DNA from: Nocardioidaceae bacterium
GTDB lineage: Bacteria; Actinomycetota; Actinomycetes; Propionibacteriales; Nocardioidaceae
DNA length: 17,421 nt
Assembly (NCBI GenBank): GCA_020438665.1
Contig: JAGQUE010000184.1
Span: 1 to 17,421, forward strand
Direction of reading: 5' to 3'
The translations under genes were made by a program, and so were the position numbers. A model generated the notes under the pieces. That model was not told where the DNA came from, searched no databases, and was given only the letters and a program-made list of their open reading frames with translations. Below are positions 1 through 9,262 of the stretch, piece by piece. Positions within the stretch are counted from its first letter, which is position 1, and each line of letters begins with the position of its first letter.

Positions 1-779
1 GGCGTCGTGCCCTTGATGGGCTTGGTCTCGAGCGTGCGGTCCTCGGTGACCAGCGCGAACCGCTCCGGTGAGGAGCTCAGCAGCCAGGCCCGCGCGCCCT
101 CGACGTCGTGCTGCAGGAACCCGGCGTACGGCGCGGGGTTGAGCGCCCGCAGCCGCAGATAGGCCGCCGCCGCCGCGCTGCCGACGTCACCATCCACCTC
201 GTCGCGATAGGTCAGGTTCACCTCATAGGAGTTGCCGGCGTACAGCTCCTCCCGGACCCGGACGAACGCCGCCGCATAGTCCGCCGGCACCGACCCCGCG
301 TCTCCTCGAGGCGGGAGGTCCGGCCCTCCGAGGTGGGAGCTCCGGCCCCCCGAGCCGGGGGGTCCGGCCCCCCGGGCGGGGAGCGCGGGCCCCGCGGTGT
401 CGTGCTGGAAGAACCGCAGCCCCCGAGGACGCATCCAGACCGCGTCGGGCAGGTGCGGATCGGGCCGGGCCGGGAGGTCCGGACGCGACGCATAGCCGAA
501 GTAGCCCACCCAGTGGGCGTCCGGAGGACCGGCCTTGAGCTCGCCCTCGAGGGCGGCGAAGGGATCGTCACCGACGTCGTCGCTGCGACCGCCGGCGTGC
601 CGGGTCACCACGCGGCGGGTGGCGTCGAAGGTGAGCGAGACGTCGTCGTCCTCCAGCCAGCCGACCATCGACCGCCGACCGGACCAGGCACGGGCGCCGC
701 CACCGTCGAGCCAGAAGCAGCGGCGCCGGTCGGCGGCGAGCTCGAGCAGATAGGTCGCCGGGTCCACGGGCGCGCTCAT
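1..779 (-). CDS. pabB: Aminodeoxychorismate synthase component I, partial (N-terminal 259 residues)
   Basis: This gene starts at an ATG at 779-777 and runs off the window at base 1, so only the N-terminal part is present. PabB converts chorismate and ammonia, supplied by PabA, to 4-amino-4-deoxychorismate on the route to p-aminobenzoate and folate in the cytoplasm. Supporting motifs in the translation are GNSYEVNLTYR, SSSPERF and, at the very edge, PIKGT, the PabB-type signature of chorismate-utilising enzymes. The start codon overlaps the pabA stop (ATGA), which suggests translational coupling. Residues of about 128-157 are a Gly/Pro/Arg-rich low-complexity insert encoded by a 22-bp tandem repeat. 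It lies just before the conserved VPADYAAAF stretch and is probably an in-frame insertion in a surface loop. A secondary-metabolite role cannot be excluded without the rest of the gene, but folate synthesis is more likely. Confidence 0.88.
   Translation of the reverse strand, partial: MSAPVDPATYLLELAADRRRCFWLDGGGARAWSGRRSMVGWLEDDDVSLTFDATRRVVTRHAGGRSDDVGDDPFAALEGELKAGPPDAHWVGYFGYASRPDLPARPDPHLPDAVWMRPRGLRFFQHDTAGPALPARGAGPPGSGGRSSHLGGPDLPPRGDAGSVPADYAAAFVRVREELYAGNSYEVNLTYRDEVDGDVGSAAAAAYLRLRALNPAPYAGFLQHDVEGARAWLLSSSPERFALVTEDRTLETKPIKGTT
311..398. repeat. 22-bp palindromic tandem repeat inside pabB (3 copies plus a decayed fourth)
   Basis: Copies lie at 311-332, 333-354 and 355-376, with a degenerate one at 377-398. 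Each has a core TCCGGC flanked by inverted arms: GGAGG/CCTCC in the first and GGGGG/CCCCC in the third, while the second has imperfect arms. The differing but still complementary arms suggest selection or gene conversion on a hairpin. The unit length is not divisible by three, so each copy is read in a different frame, yet three copies (66 bp) keep pabB open. Confidence 0.75.
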
Positions 780-1369
780 CGCAGCCCCAGGAAGGCGGCG
801 ACCATCTCGGCGCCGTGCTCGGAGAGGACCGACTCGGGGTGGAACTGCACGCCCTCGAGCGGCAGCTCCCGATGCCGCACGCCCATCACGGTCCAGGGCG
901 CGTCGTCGGCCGGGCCGGGGCAGGCGGCGGTGGCGACGAGACAGTCGGGCAGTCCGACGGCGGCCAGCGAGTGGTAGCGGACCGCCCGGAAGTGCTGCGG
1001 CAGTCCTCGGAAGACGCCCTGCCCGTCGTGGCTGATCCGGGCGACCTCACCGTGGGCCGGCACGTCCCGCGCGACCGTCCCGCCGTACGACGTCACCAGG
1101 CCCTGCATGCCCAGACAGACACCGAGCACGGGCCGGGTGGCCGCCTGCAGCACCGCGCGTCCGACGGCGAAGTCGCCGACGACGGACGGATGACCTGGGC
1201 CCGGCGACAGCACGACGTGGGAGTGGGCCAGCACCTCATCGGGCTCGACCCGGTCGTGCTGCACGACGGTGGGCAGCACGCCGGTCACCTCGGCGATGAG
1301 GTGCACGAGGTTCCACGTGTAGGAGTCGTAGTGGTCGACGACCACCACGTCCGGGACAGCCACCGGCAC
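776..1369 (-). CDS. pabA: Aminodeoxychorismate synthase glutamine amidotransferase component
   Basis: This class I glutamine amidotransferase of about 197 residues releases ammonia from glutamine for PabB. The N-terminal strand reads VVVVDHYDSYTWNL. The nucleophile motif is GVCLGMQG, and the His-Glu pair lies in QFHPES near the C-terminus, so the Cys-His-Glu triad is complete. The annotated start is a GTG at 1369. A second GTG two codons later (1363) has a better-spaced AGTAGG ribosome-binding site about 8 bases upstream and may be the real start. The gene begins 14 bp after the sulfatase stop and its own stop overlaps the pabB start (ATGA), so a shared transcript is likely. PabA and TrpG are hard to tell apart by sequence. 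The adjacent PIKGT-type PabB favours p-aminobenzoate synthesis. Confidence 0.9.
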   Translation of the reverse strand: MPVAVPDVVVVDHYDSYTWNLVHLIAEVTGVLPTVVQHDRVEPDEVLAHSHVVLSPGPGHPSVVGDFAVGRAVLQAATRPVLGVCLGMQGLVTSYGGTVARDVPAHGEVARISHDGQGVFRGLPQHFRAVRYHSLAAVGLPDCLVATAACPGPADDAPWTVMGVRHRELPLEGVQFHPESVLSEHGAEMVAAFLGLR

Positions 1370-1383
1370 AACCTACTGCCGGA

Positions 1384-3132
1384 TCAGCGGGTGAGGTCGC
1401 GACAGGCCTGCGGCACGGGGTCGTTGCGGCGCTGGGGTGCGCACGCCCGGAACTCGGCGAGCTTGGCGGTGAGCTCCTGCTGGAGGACAGCCGCCTCCGG
1501 GCGGCCATAGACGTTGGTGCGCTCGCCCTCGCCGCGGGTCAGGTCATAGAGCTCATAGCCATAGGAGTGGCGGCCCGGGCGGGTGTCGTAGTCGTAGCGG
1601 ATCAGCAGTCCCTCGGCGCTGCGCACGGCCAGGTAGCCCGGGATGGTGATCAGCTCGTTGCTGCCGGCGTCGGGGTCGAAGCCCCCCTGCCCGGACCAGG
1701 TGTGCTCGACATAGACGTAGTGCCGGTCCGAGGCGGTCGGGTCGGCGAGGGCATCGGCGAAGGAGACGCCGGACCGGTAAGGCGCCGGCGTCAGCCCGGC
1801 GAGCTCCTCCAAGGTCGGCGCGAAGTCGAGGTTGGACACGAAGCCGAGTCTGGTGCCGGGTACGACCCCGGGGCCGCTGACGATCAGCGGGACGTGGACA
1901 TCACTGCCATAGGCGGTGCCCTTGCCGAGGATGAGGCCCCACTGGCCGGTGTGGATGCCGTTGTCGGAGGTGAGGATCACATAGGTGTTGTCGTCGACGG
2001 TCGCGAGGATGCGCCCCAGCATGCGATCGACCGACTGGGCCATCCGTGCCTGGTCACGCAGCAGCCCGCTCGCCGTGGTGTCCTTGAGCCTCTTGTGGCG
2101 CTGCCAGGCGGGCGCCGGCTTGCCATTGGCGCGCACCGGTCGGTTGTCGGCCCGCGGGTCGCCGAAACCCTCCAGGTCGGCCGACGACAGGCTGCTGCAG
2201 GTCACGGCGCCGCAGTTGCCGTCCGGGTTGGCCGCGGAGCGCTGGTCGCGGAACATCGCCGGGAAGCGGTGCTCGCCCGGATAGGCCGGCCGGCCGGCGG
2301 TCTTGCTGTGGGTGGCATAGACCGCCACCTCGAGGAAGTAGGGATCGCTCGCGCCGGCATGCTGGTTGATGAACCCCAGCGCGCGGTTGGCGATGAACGT
2401 GCCGGCGTACGCCGCGTCCTTGCGCTGCGGCGACGCCGAGGCGGGCGGCGCACCCTGGTGGTGCTGGGTGTAGGGCGCGCCGTCGACCGAGTGGGCCCAG
2501 GTGAAGTCCCAGCCGTCATAGGCCGACTCGAAGATCGGCAGGAAGTCCGACCACCCGGGGGGCGGGCCCTGGGCGACCCCGCCGGCGGCCTTGAAACCGT
2601 TGAGGAACTTGCCGACGAAGCCGGTGGTGTAGCCGGCGTCCTGGAGCCGCAGGTTGACCGCGCGAGCGTCGTTGCCATAGTGGGCGAACGCCGACCAGCC
2701 GCCGCGCGGATGGCTCTTGCTGCCGGCGACATTGGTGAGCACGCCGGTCTGGTGGGGGTATTGGCCGGTCAGGATCGTGGTGCGCGAGACACAGCACAGC
2801 GAGTCGACGACATAGGCGGAGGTGAACTCGGCGCCCTGCGCCGCCATGCCCTGGGCCGCGGCCATCGTGGGCAGCAGGTCATAGGACGCGTCGTCCATCA
2901 AGACCACGACGATATTGGGCCGCGGGGACTCGACGGAGGACGCCGCACCGCTCAGCGGGGTCGCCACCGGCGGGGAGGTGACGACCGCCAGGAGCGCAAC
3001 GAACGCCGCGGTCAGCACCACCGACAGGACGCGGTGCGCACGCATGCGTCCAGGATGCACGGCGGCGCCGAGATTCCTCAGCCGAACAGAGATTGTGGGG
3101 GCGCCCTCGCGCCCAGTGGTCCTGGTGCTCAT
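1384..3132 (-). CDS. Exported sulfatase-family hydrolase with a variant formylglycine motif (CCVSR)
   Basis: This sulfatase / alkaline-phosphatase-fold enzyme has 582 residues. After an N-terminal hydrophobic segment (about residues 31-52, a signal peptide or anchor) it begins the fold at RPNIVVVLMDD, with metal ligands Asp80-Asp81. The formylglycine site is CCVSRTTILTGQYPHQTG at 113-130. Cys113 would be the converted residue, but the usual proline two positions later is valine. Other active-site features are GKFLNG (Lys175), ATHSK (275 region) and TSDNG with Asp390-Asn391. The architecture resembles glucosamine-6-sulfatase-like enzymes; the substrate is unknown. The ATG at 3132 lies one base after the phzE-like stop, which suggests coupling. 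Met30 (3045) is an alternative start giving a more typical signal peptide. Whether the protein is an active sulfatase depends on the formylglycine-generating enzyme accepting this motif. Confidence 0.88.
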   Translation of the reverse strand: MSTRTTGREGAPTISVRLRNLGAAVHPGRMRAHRVLSVVLTAAFVALLAVVTSPPVATPLSGAASSVESPRPNIVVVLMDDASYDLLPTMAAAQGMAAQGAEFTSAYVVDSLCCVSRTTILTGQYPHQTGVLTNVAGSKSHPRGGWSAFAHYGNDARAVNLRLQDAGYTTGFVGKFLNGFKAAGGVAQGPPPGWSDFLPIFESAYDGWDFTWAHSVDGAPYTQHHQGAPPASASPQRKDAAYAGTFIANRALGFINQHAGASDPYFLEVAVYATHSKTAGRPAYPGEHRFPAMFRDQRSAANPDGNCGAVTCSSLSSADLEGFGDPRADNRPVRANGKPAPAWQRHKRLKDTTASGLLRDQARMAQSVDRMLGRILATVDDNTYVILTSDNGIHTGQWGLILGKGTAYGSDVHVPLIVSGPGVVPGTRLGFVSNLDFAPTLEELAGLTPAPYRSGVSFADALADPTASDRHYVYVEHTWSGQGGFDPDAGSNELITIPGYLAVRSAEGLLIRYDYDTRPGRHSYGYELYDLTRGEGERTNVYGRPEAAVLQQELTAKLAEFRACAPQRRNDPVPQACRDLTR

Positions 3133-3133
3133 C

Positions 3134-5032
3134 TCAGACGAGGAGCTCCCGGACGAGGGTGTGGATGATCTCGAACCCGTGCTGGGTCAGGATCGACTCG
3201 GCATGGAACTGGATGCCGCGGTAGTGGGGACCGGCGAGCAGGTGGATGTCGCCGGTGGTCGGATCGGCCTCGACGGTGACCCCCTCGGGTGCGGGCTGGT
3301 CGCCGAGGCGACCCACGAACGTGTTGTAGAAACCTACCCGCTCGGTGCGGCCACCGATCATCACGGGTGACTGGGTGCCCTGGAAGACGATGTCCTTGAA
3401 CGTGAGCGGGATGCCCAGATGGTGGCACAGCGCCTGATGGCCAAGGCAGACCGACAGGAACGGCCGGCCGCTTGCCATCAGCTCGGCGATGGCACCCCGG
3501 ATGCGACCGATCTTGACGTCGTCGTCGTCGCGCGGGTCACCCGGCCCGGGCCCGACGATGACGAGGTCGTGGCCCTCGAAGGCGCCCCGCCGGTAGTCCT
3601 CGTGGGGCAGCACGGTCGAGGACATGCCGAGCACGCCGAGCACGTGGCACAGCATGTTCACGAAATCGTCCTCGCCCTCGAGGATGATCGCCGAACGCCC
3701 CTGGAGGTCGGGGTCGGGTTGCGCGCCGCCCTGGTCGGTCAGCCAGAACGACGACAGCCGGCGGTTGCGGGCGTTGAGCTCGATGAGCACGTCCTCGTCG
3801 CTGACCAGCTCCACGACGTTGACGTCCGGCGCCGGAGCCGGCGCGACCAGGCCGAAGGCGCTCAGGATGCCGCCCGCCTTGGCGTGGGTCTCGGCGACCT
3901 CATAGGCGGGGTCGGAGTCGCGCACGAGCGTGGCGCCCGCTGTCACGGTCAGCAGGCCGTCGACCGAGATGTCGGCGGTGCGGATGACGATGGGGCTGTC
4001 GACCATCGGGCCGCCGCGGTCGTCGCGGCCGAGGATCGCGAGCGCGGCGCCGTAGTAGCCCCGGCCCTCCCGCTCATAGTCGGCGATCAGCCGGCAGGCG
4101 TTCTCGACCGGGCTGCCGGTGACCGTGGCGGCGTACATCGAGTCCCGCAGGATCTGGCGCGGGTCGCGCGTGGTGCGGCCGGCCAGGAGGTATTCGGTGT
4201 GGACGAGGTGGCTCATCGGCTTGAGGAACGGCCCGAGCACCTGGCCGCCCTCGTTGCAGATGTCGCACATCATCTTGAGCTCCTCGTCGACGACCATGAA
4301 GAGCTCGTAGATCTCCTTCTCGTCGCGCAGGAACGACAGCAGCGGGCCCTTGACGTCACCCTCCCGCGGGATCCGGAAGGTGCCCGAGATCGGGTTCATC
4401 CGGACGTCGCCGTCGTGGATGGAGACGTGTCGCTCGGGTGTGGCGCCGATGAGGTAGCGGTCGCCGGTGAAGAAGCAGAAGGTCCAGTAGGCGCCGCGCT
4501 CACGCTCGAGCAGCCGCTTGAGGACCGTGAGGGCCGCGGCATGACCCCAGTCGGCGAGCTGGGCGCGGTAGTGGCGACCGATGACGAGGTTGGCACCCTC
4601 GCCCTGCCCGATCTCGTCGTCGATGACCGCGCGGACGAGCTTGCTGTAGGCGTCATCGTCGAGGTCGAAGCCGCCGCGGTCGGCGAACTCGACGGGCACC
4701 GCGTCGATGGCCTCGACGATCTCGGCGACGGAGAACTCCTGCTCGCTCTCGACATCGACGACGACGAGCGGTGTGCCGTCGTCGTGGGCGGCGAAGCCCC
4801 GCTCGCGCACCTGGCGGAACGGGATCGCGAGCAGCCGGTCGGCGATGTGGCCGGCCTCCGGCACGCCCTCCTCGAGGGGGATGTCGAGCAGCGACTCGAC
4901 GACGTGGCGGCGACCGCCGACCAGGCCGACGGTGTCGCGGTCACCGGCGCGCGTCGAACGCCGGATCACCGCCCACGCCTCGTGCTGCTGCAACGCCGCG
5001 AGAGCGTCGCGCGCAGAGGGCTGGCCGGGCAT
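3134..5032 (-). CDS. phzE: PhzE-like fused chorismate-utilising synthase / glutamine amidotransferase
   Basis: This 632-residue protein matches the PhzE layout along its whole length. It has an N-terminal chorismate-binding (menaquinone/siderophore/tryptophan) domain to about residue 395 and a class I glutamine amidotransferase from about 445. Diagnostic stretches include GGFDLDDDAY, IGQGEGANLVI, GAYWTF, GATPERHVS, MNPISGTFR (212-220), VVDEELKMM and ATVTGSP. The amidotransferase triad is Cys529 (SVCLGHQ) with His610 and Glu612 (QFHAES). Known PhzE enzymes make 2-amino-2-desoxyisochorismate, the entry compound of phenazines; relatives such as SgcD serve enediyne pathways. The ATG at 5032 is chosen because AGGG sits 7 bases upstream; a TTG at 5038 is also in frame. 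There are 95 bp between it and helD, without a clear terminator. No PhzB, D, F or G partner is visible, so the pathway is unknown. An anthranilate synthase is the alternative, but the motifs favour PhzE. Confidence 0.85.
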   Translation of the reverse strand: MPGQPSARDALAALQQHEAWAVIRRSTRAGDRDTVGLVGGRRHVVESLLDIPLEEGVPEAGHIADRLLAIPFRQVRERGFAAHDDGTPLVVVDVESEQEFSVAEIVEAIDAVPVEFADRGGFDLDDDAYSKLVRAVIDDEIGQGEGANLVIGRHYRAQLADWGHAAALTVLKRLLERERGAYWTFCFFTGDRYLIGATPERHVSIHDGDVRMNPISGTFRIPREGDVKGPLLSFLRDEKEIYELFMVVDEELKMMCDICNEGGQVLGPFLKPMSHLVHTEYLLAGRTTRDPRQILRDSMYAATVTGSPVENACRLIADYEREGRGYYGAALAILGRDDRGGPMVDSPIVIRTADISVDGLLTVTAGATLVRDSDPAYEVAETHAKAGGILSAFGLVAPAPAPDVNVVELVSDEDVLIELNARNRRLSSFWLTDQGGAQPDPDLQGRSAIILEGEDDFVNMLCHVLGVLGMSSTVLPHEDYRRGAFEGHDLVIVGPGPGDPRDDDDVKIGRIRGAIAELMASGRPFLSVCLGHQALCHHLGIPLTFKDIVFQGTQSPVMIGGRTERVGFYNTFVGRLGDQPAPEGVTVEADPTTGDIHLLAGPHYRGIQFHAESILTQHGFEIIHTLVRELLV

Positions 5033-5127
5033 GGGCAAACCCTAACGAGTCAGGGCCCCCGCTCCCTATTCGCCCACGCGCCGACACTCCTGCGTCACCA
5101 CGTCGTCCCGGCCAGGACCGGCGCCGG

Positions 5128-7308
<2,181 letters not shown>

Positions 7309-7351
7309 TGACTCTCCTGGACTGGCTGACTACAGATCCGGCAAGTCGTCA

Positions 7352-7357
7352 ATCGTA
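7352..7357 (-). promoter_or_regulatory. Possible -10 element (TACGAT) upstream of helD
   Basis: The minus strand of the 123-bp gap between helD and the upstream membrane-protein gene holds TACGAT, close to the vegetative TATAAT form, about 44 bases before the GTG. No convincing -35 hexamer lies 17 bases upstream. I saw no rifamycin-response palindrome and no terminator in the gap. Nothing else was recognised there. Confidence 0.25.
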
Positions 7358-7431
7358 ACTCCGGGTCGTTGTCGCCGAAGCAGAACCACCCCGCAGCGAG
7401 ACGTGACCGTCGTCCCGTCCCGGCCGCGGCG

Positions 7432-8679
7432 TCATTCCACCAGGGTGTAGACGGCGATGCCGACGCGCGCTCGGGGGCCCGGGTCGCCGTCGATCCGGAC
7501 GCTGACCTGAGCTCCGTCCTGGGCAATGCCAAGGCCGGCGGACCCCGTGCCCCCACCACCGAACCCAGCGCCGGTCCGACCGTCGAGCTTCCCCCAGACG
7601 ACCGGGCCCTTGGCCACCCGGGTGTGCTCGACGAGGACCAGGACGCGGCCGTCGTGCAGCTGGGTGTGGAACGACGGTGCCCCGGGTGCGCCGGCACTTG
7701 ACCGCGACCAGGCCCACACGTGACCGTCGTACTCGATCTGGGGGTCCATCTGGAACGGGCTGTCGGCGGTGACCGGCCGAGCCGCCGCATAGACGCCGAC
7801 CCCGAACTCGAGGCCGGGTGCCGCCTCCACCGCGGGCCCATCCATGCCCTGGGTGAGCCGGCTCGTCACCGTGTGCGTGCCGGTGTCGATGTCGAAGGTC
7901 CCTCCCCCGACGCCCGCGTCGACGTCCCCGTGGTCGCCGTAGCACTCGCCACTGGTCGTCATCTCGCCATCGACCTCCACGGTGAGCCACGTCCCGCTGG
8001 GAGCGTGCCGACAGGTGGAGGCGAGTCGCAGCCGACCGGTCGGCGAGCTCACCTGGAGGCGCACCGGGTGGCTGGCATCCCCGAACGCGGCGCCGAGGAG
8101 GGAGTCGCCCGCCACCTCGTCACGGAACACGGACCCGTCACCGGTGACCCCGGGCGCGAGCGTGTCCAGGCGGTAGACGGCGAGGGCGACCTTGCCCCGG
8201 CCGGTGACCGTCACCGGACCGGTCTCGCCGGGTGAGATCGTCGTGAAGTTGCCGAAGTCGGACGCGTCCCCGATCTGCTGGTCGCGCACCTCGACCTCGA
8301 CCGCGCCGGCGGAGCTCCCGGCCCAGCTCACCAGTCGGGGCGAGTCGCTGGCATCGAAGTCGATCGTGACCGTGCCGTCGCCGGCCTTGCCCTCGACGAA
8401 GCTGTAGCCGAACCCGAGCGACGTCATCCGCGCCGGGGGGGTGTGGCCGGCGAGCGGCCGCAGCTCGCTCGACCGGTGCGACACCAGGGCAGCCAGGCCG
8501 ACGCCACCGACGGTGACGGCGAGCGCCGAGGCGATGCCTCCGGCAACGACGGCGCGGCGCCGCTGGCGGGCGACCCGCACGCGCTGGTGGACCGAGGCGC
8601 TGCGCGCGTGGTCGAGCTCGTCGGGCAGGTCGGCGGCGTGGTGCTGGAGCGTGGCCCGCAGGTCGTCGATGGTGTTCAT
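7432..8679 (-). CDS. Single-pass membrane protein, putative regulator of the adjacent SigE-family sigma factor
   Basis: I do not recognise a named family. The protein has 415 residues: a short cytoplasmic part (1-42) ending in Arg-rich RVARQRRR, one membrane helix (about 43-67), and an outer domain of about 345 residues rich in Val, Thr, Gly and Asp. The outer domain looks all-beta and has a possible disulfide between STCRHA and GECYGD. The ATG at 8679 overlaps the sigma-factor stop (ATGA) and has GGAGGG six bases upstream, so the longer frame reaching 8883 is not the real start. Position and topology suggest an anti-sigma or signal-receiving role. Against this, the cytoplasmic part is very short and lacks the H-x3-C-x2-C zinc motif of classical anti-sigma factors. 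It could equally be an envelope effector co-expressed with the sigma factor. Confidence 0.8.
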   Translation of the reverse strand: MNTIDDLRATLQHHAADLPDELDHARSASVHQRVRVARQRRRAVVAGGIASALAVTVGGVGLAALVSHRSSELRPLAGHTPPARMTSLGFGYSFVEGKAGDGTVTIDFDASDSPRLVSWAGSSAGAVEVEVRDQQIGDASDFGNFTTISPGETGPVTVTGRGKVALAVYRLDTLAPGVTGDGSVFRDEVAGDSLLGAAFGDASHPVRLQVSSPTGRLRLASTCRHAPSGTWLTVEVDGEMTTSGECYGDHGDVDAGVGGGTFDIDTGTHTVTSRLTQGMDGPAVEAAPGLEFGVGVYAAARPVTADSPFQMDPQIEYDGHVWAWSRSSAGAPGAPSFHTQLHDGRVLVLVEHTRVAKGPVVWGKLDGRTGAGFGGGGTGSAGLGIAQDGAQVSVRIDGDPGPRARVGIAVYTLVE

Positions 8680-9218
8680 GCGCGTCCCTCCTCGGCAGAG
8701 GTGTGATCGTCGGTGAGAGCCGGGTCGATGCGGAGCTTGGCCAGCGCCTTGGAGGCCTGGCTCTTGACGGTGCCGACCGAGCAGCCGAGCGTCTCGGCGG
8801 TCTCGGCCTCGGTCAGGTCCTCGAAGTAGCGGAGCACGACCACGGCGCGCTGACGCCGCGGCAGCCGCGCCATCGCGTCCCACAGGTCGCTGCGCTCCTC
8901 CGTGCTGCCGGGCATCGCTGCCGCCCGCTCGGGGAGCTCATCGGTCGGCAGCTCGCCGTTCCAGCGGCGCCGCCACCAGGTGGCATAGGTGTTGACGAGG
9001 ATCCGGCGGATATAGGGCTCGGGATTGCCGTCGATCCGCTTCCAGGCGAACCACGCCTTGGCCAGGGCCGTCTGGAGCAGGTCCTCGGCCAGGGCGTGGT
9101 CGTGGGTCAGCAGGTACGCCGTACGCAGCAGGGCACGCGATCGTGCCGCGACGAACGCGTCGAAGTCCACGTCGGTGGCCACCCGTTCCCCCGTCCCGAT
9201 GGCATCGGTGATGGTCAT
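8676..9218 (-). CDS. SigE-family ECF RNA polymerase sigma factor
   Basis: This 180-residue group 4 sigma factor has region 2 at about 19-87, including DFDAFVAARSRALLRTAYLL, LAEDLLQTALAKAW and PYIRRILVNTYATWWRRRW. Region 4 is at about 111-163: ARLPRRQRAVVVLRYFED, then the helix-turn-helix LTEAETAETLGCSVGTVKS. This is the wording of the so-called SigE family common in Actinobacteria, which usually travels with a single-pass membrane protein, as here. The start is ATG at 9218. There is no strong ribosome-binding site, only CCAGGC directly before the ATG. The 44-bp gap to the enoyl-CoA hydratase gene could hold a promoter very close to the ATG. The signal and target genes cannot be told from sequence. 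Confidence 0.92.
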   Translation of the reverse strand: MTITDAIGTGERVATDVDFDAFVAARSRALLRTAYLLTHDHALAEDLLQTALAKAWFAWKRIDGNPEPYIRRILVNTYATWWRRRWNGELPTDELPERAAAMPGSTEERSDLWDAMARLPRRQRAVVVLRYFEDLTEAETAETLGCSVGTVKSQASKALAKLRIDPALTDDHTSAEEGRA

Positions 9219-9223
9219 GCCTG

Positions 9224-9253
9224 GACTACCGGCTGGTCCCTGGCGAAGGTTGC
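9224..9253 (-). promoter_or_regulatory. Weak candidate ECF-type promoter before the SigE-family sigma gene
   Basis: On the minus strand GCAACC (9253-9248) is followed after 17 bases by GGTAGTC (9230-9224), about five bases before the ATG. The -35 resembles the AAC core of many ECF promoters. The -10 is not distinctive. If real, the transcript would begin at or near the start codon and the gene could be autoregulated. Confidence 0.22.
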
Positions 9254-9262
9254 CTGCGGTCG

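Noticed and set aside
1567..3168. 533-codon plus-strand frame opposite the sulfatase gene
   Set aside because: A shadow frame; the sulfatase on the other strand has its active-site motifs and a signal peptide.
5105..5127. Palindromes (including CCGGCGCCGG at 5118-5127) between helD and the phzE-like gene
   Set aside because: Short stems, no T-tract and a base composition in which such palindromes arise by chance. No Trp-rich leader peptide or attenuator was found in the 95-bp gap.
8680..8883. Upstream extension of the membrane-protein frame
   Set aside because: It overlaps the sigma-factor region 4 coding sequence, and the ATG at 8679 has a strong GGAGGG site and an ATGA overlap.
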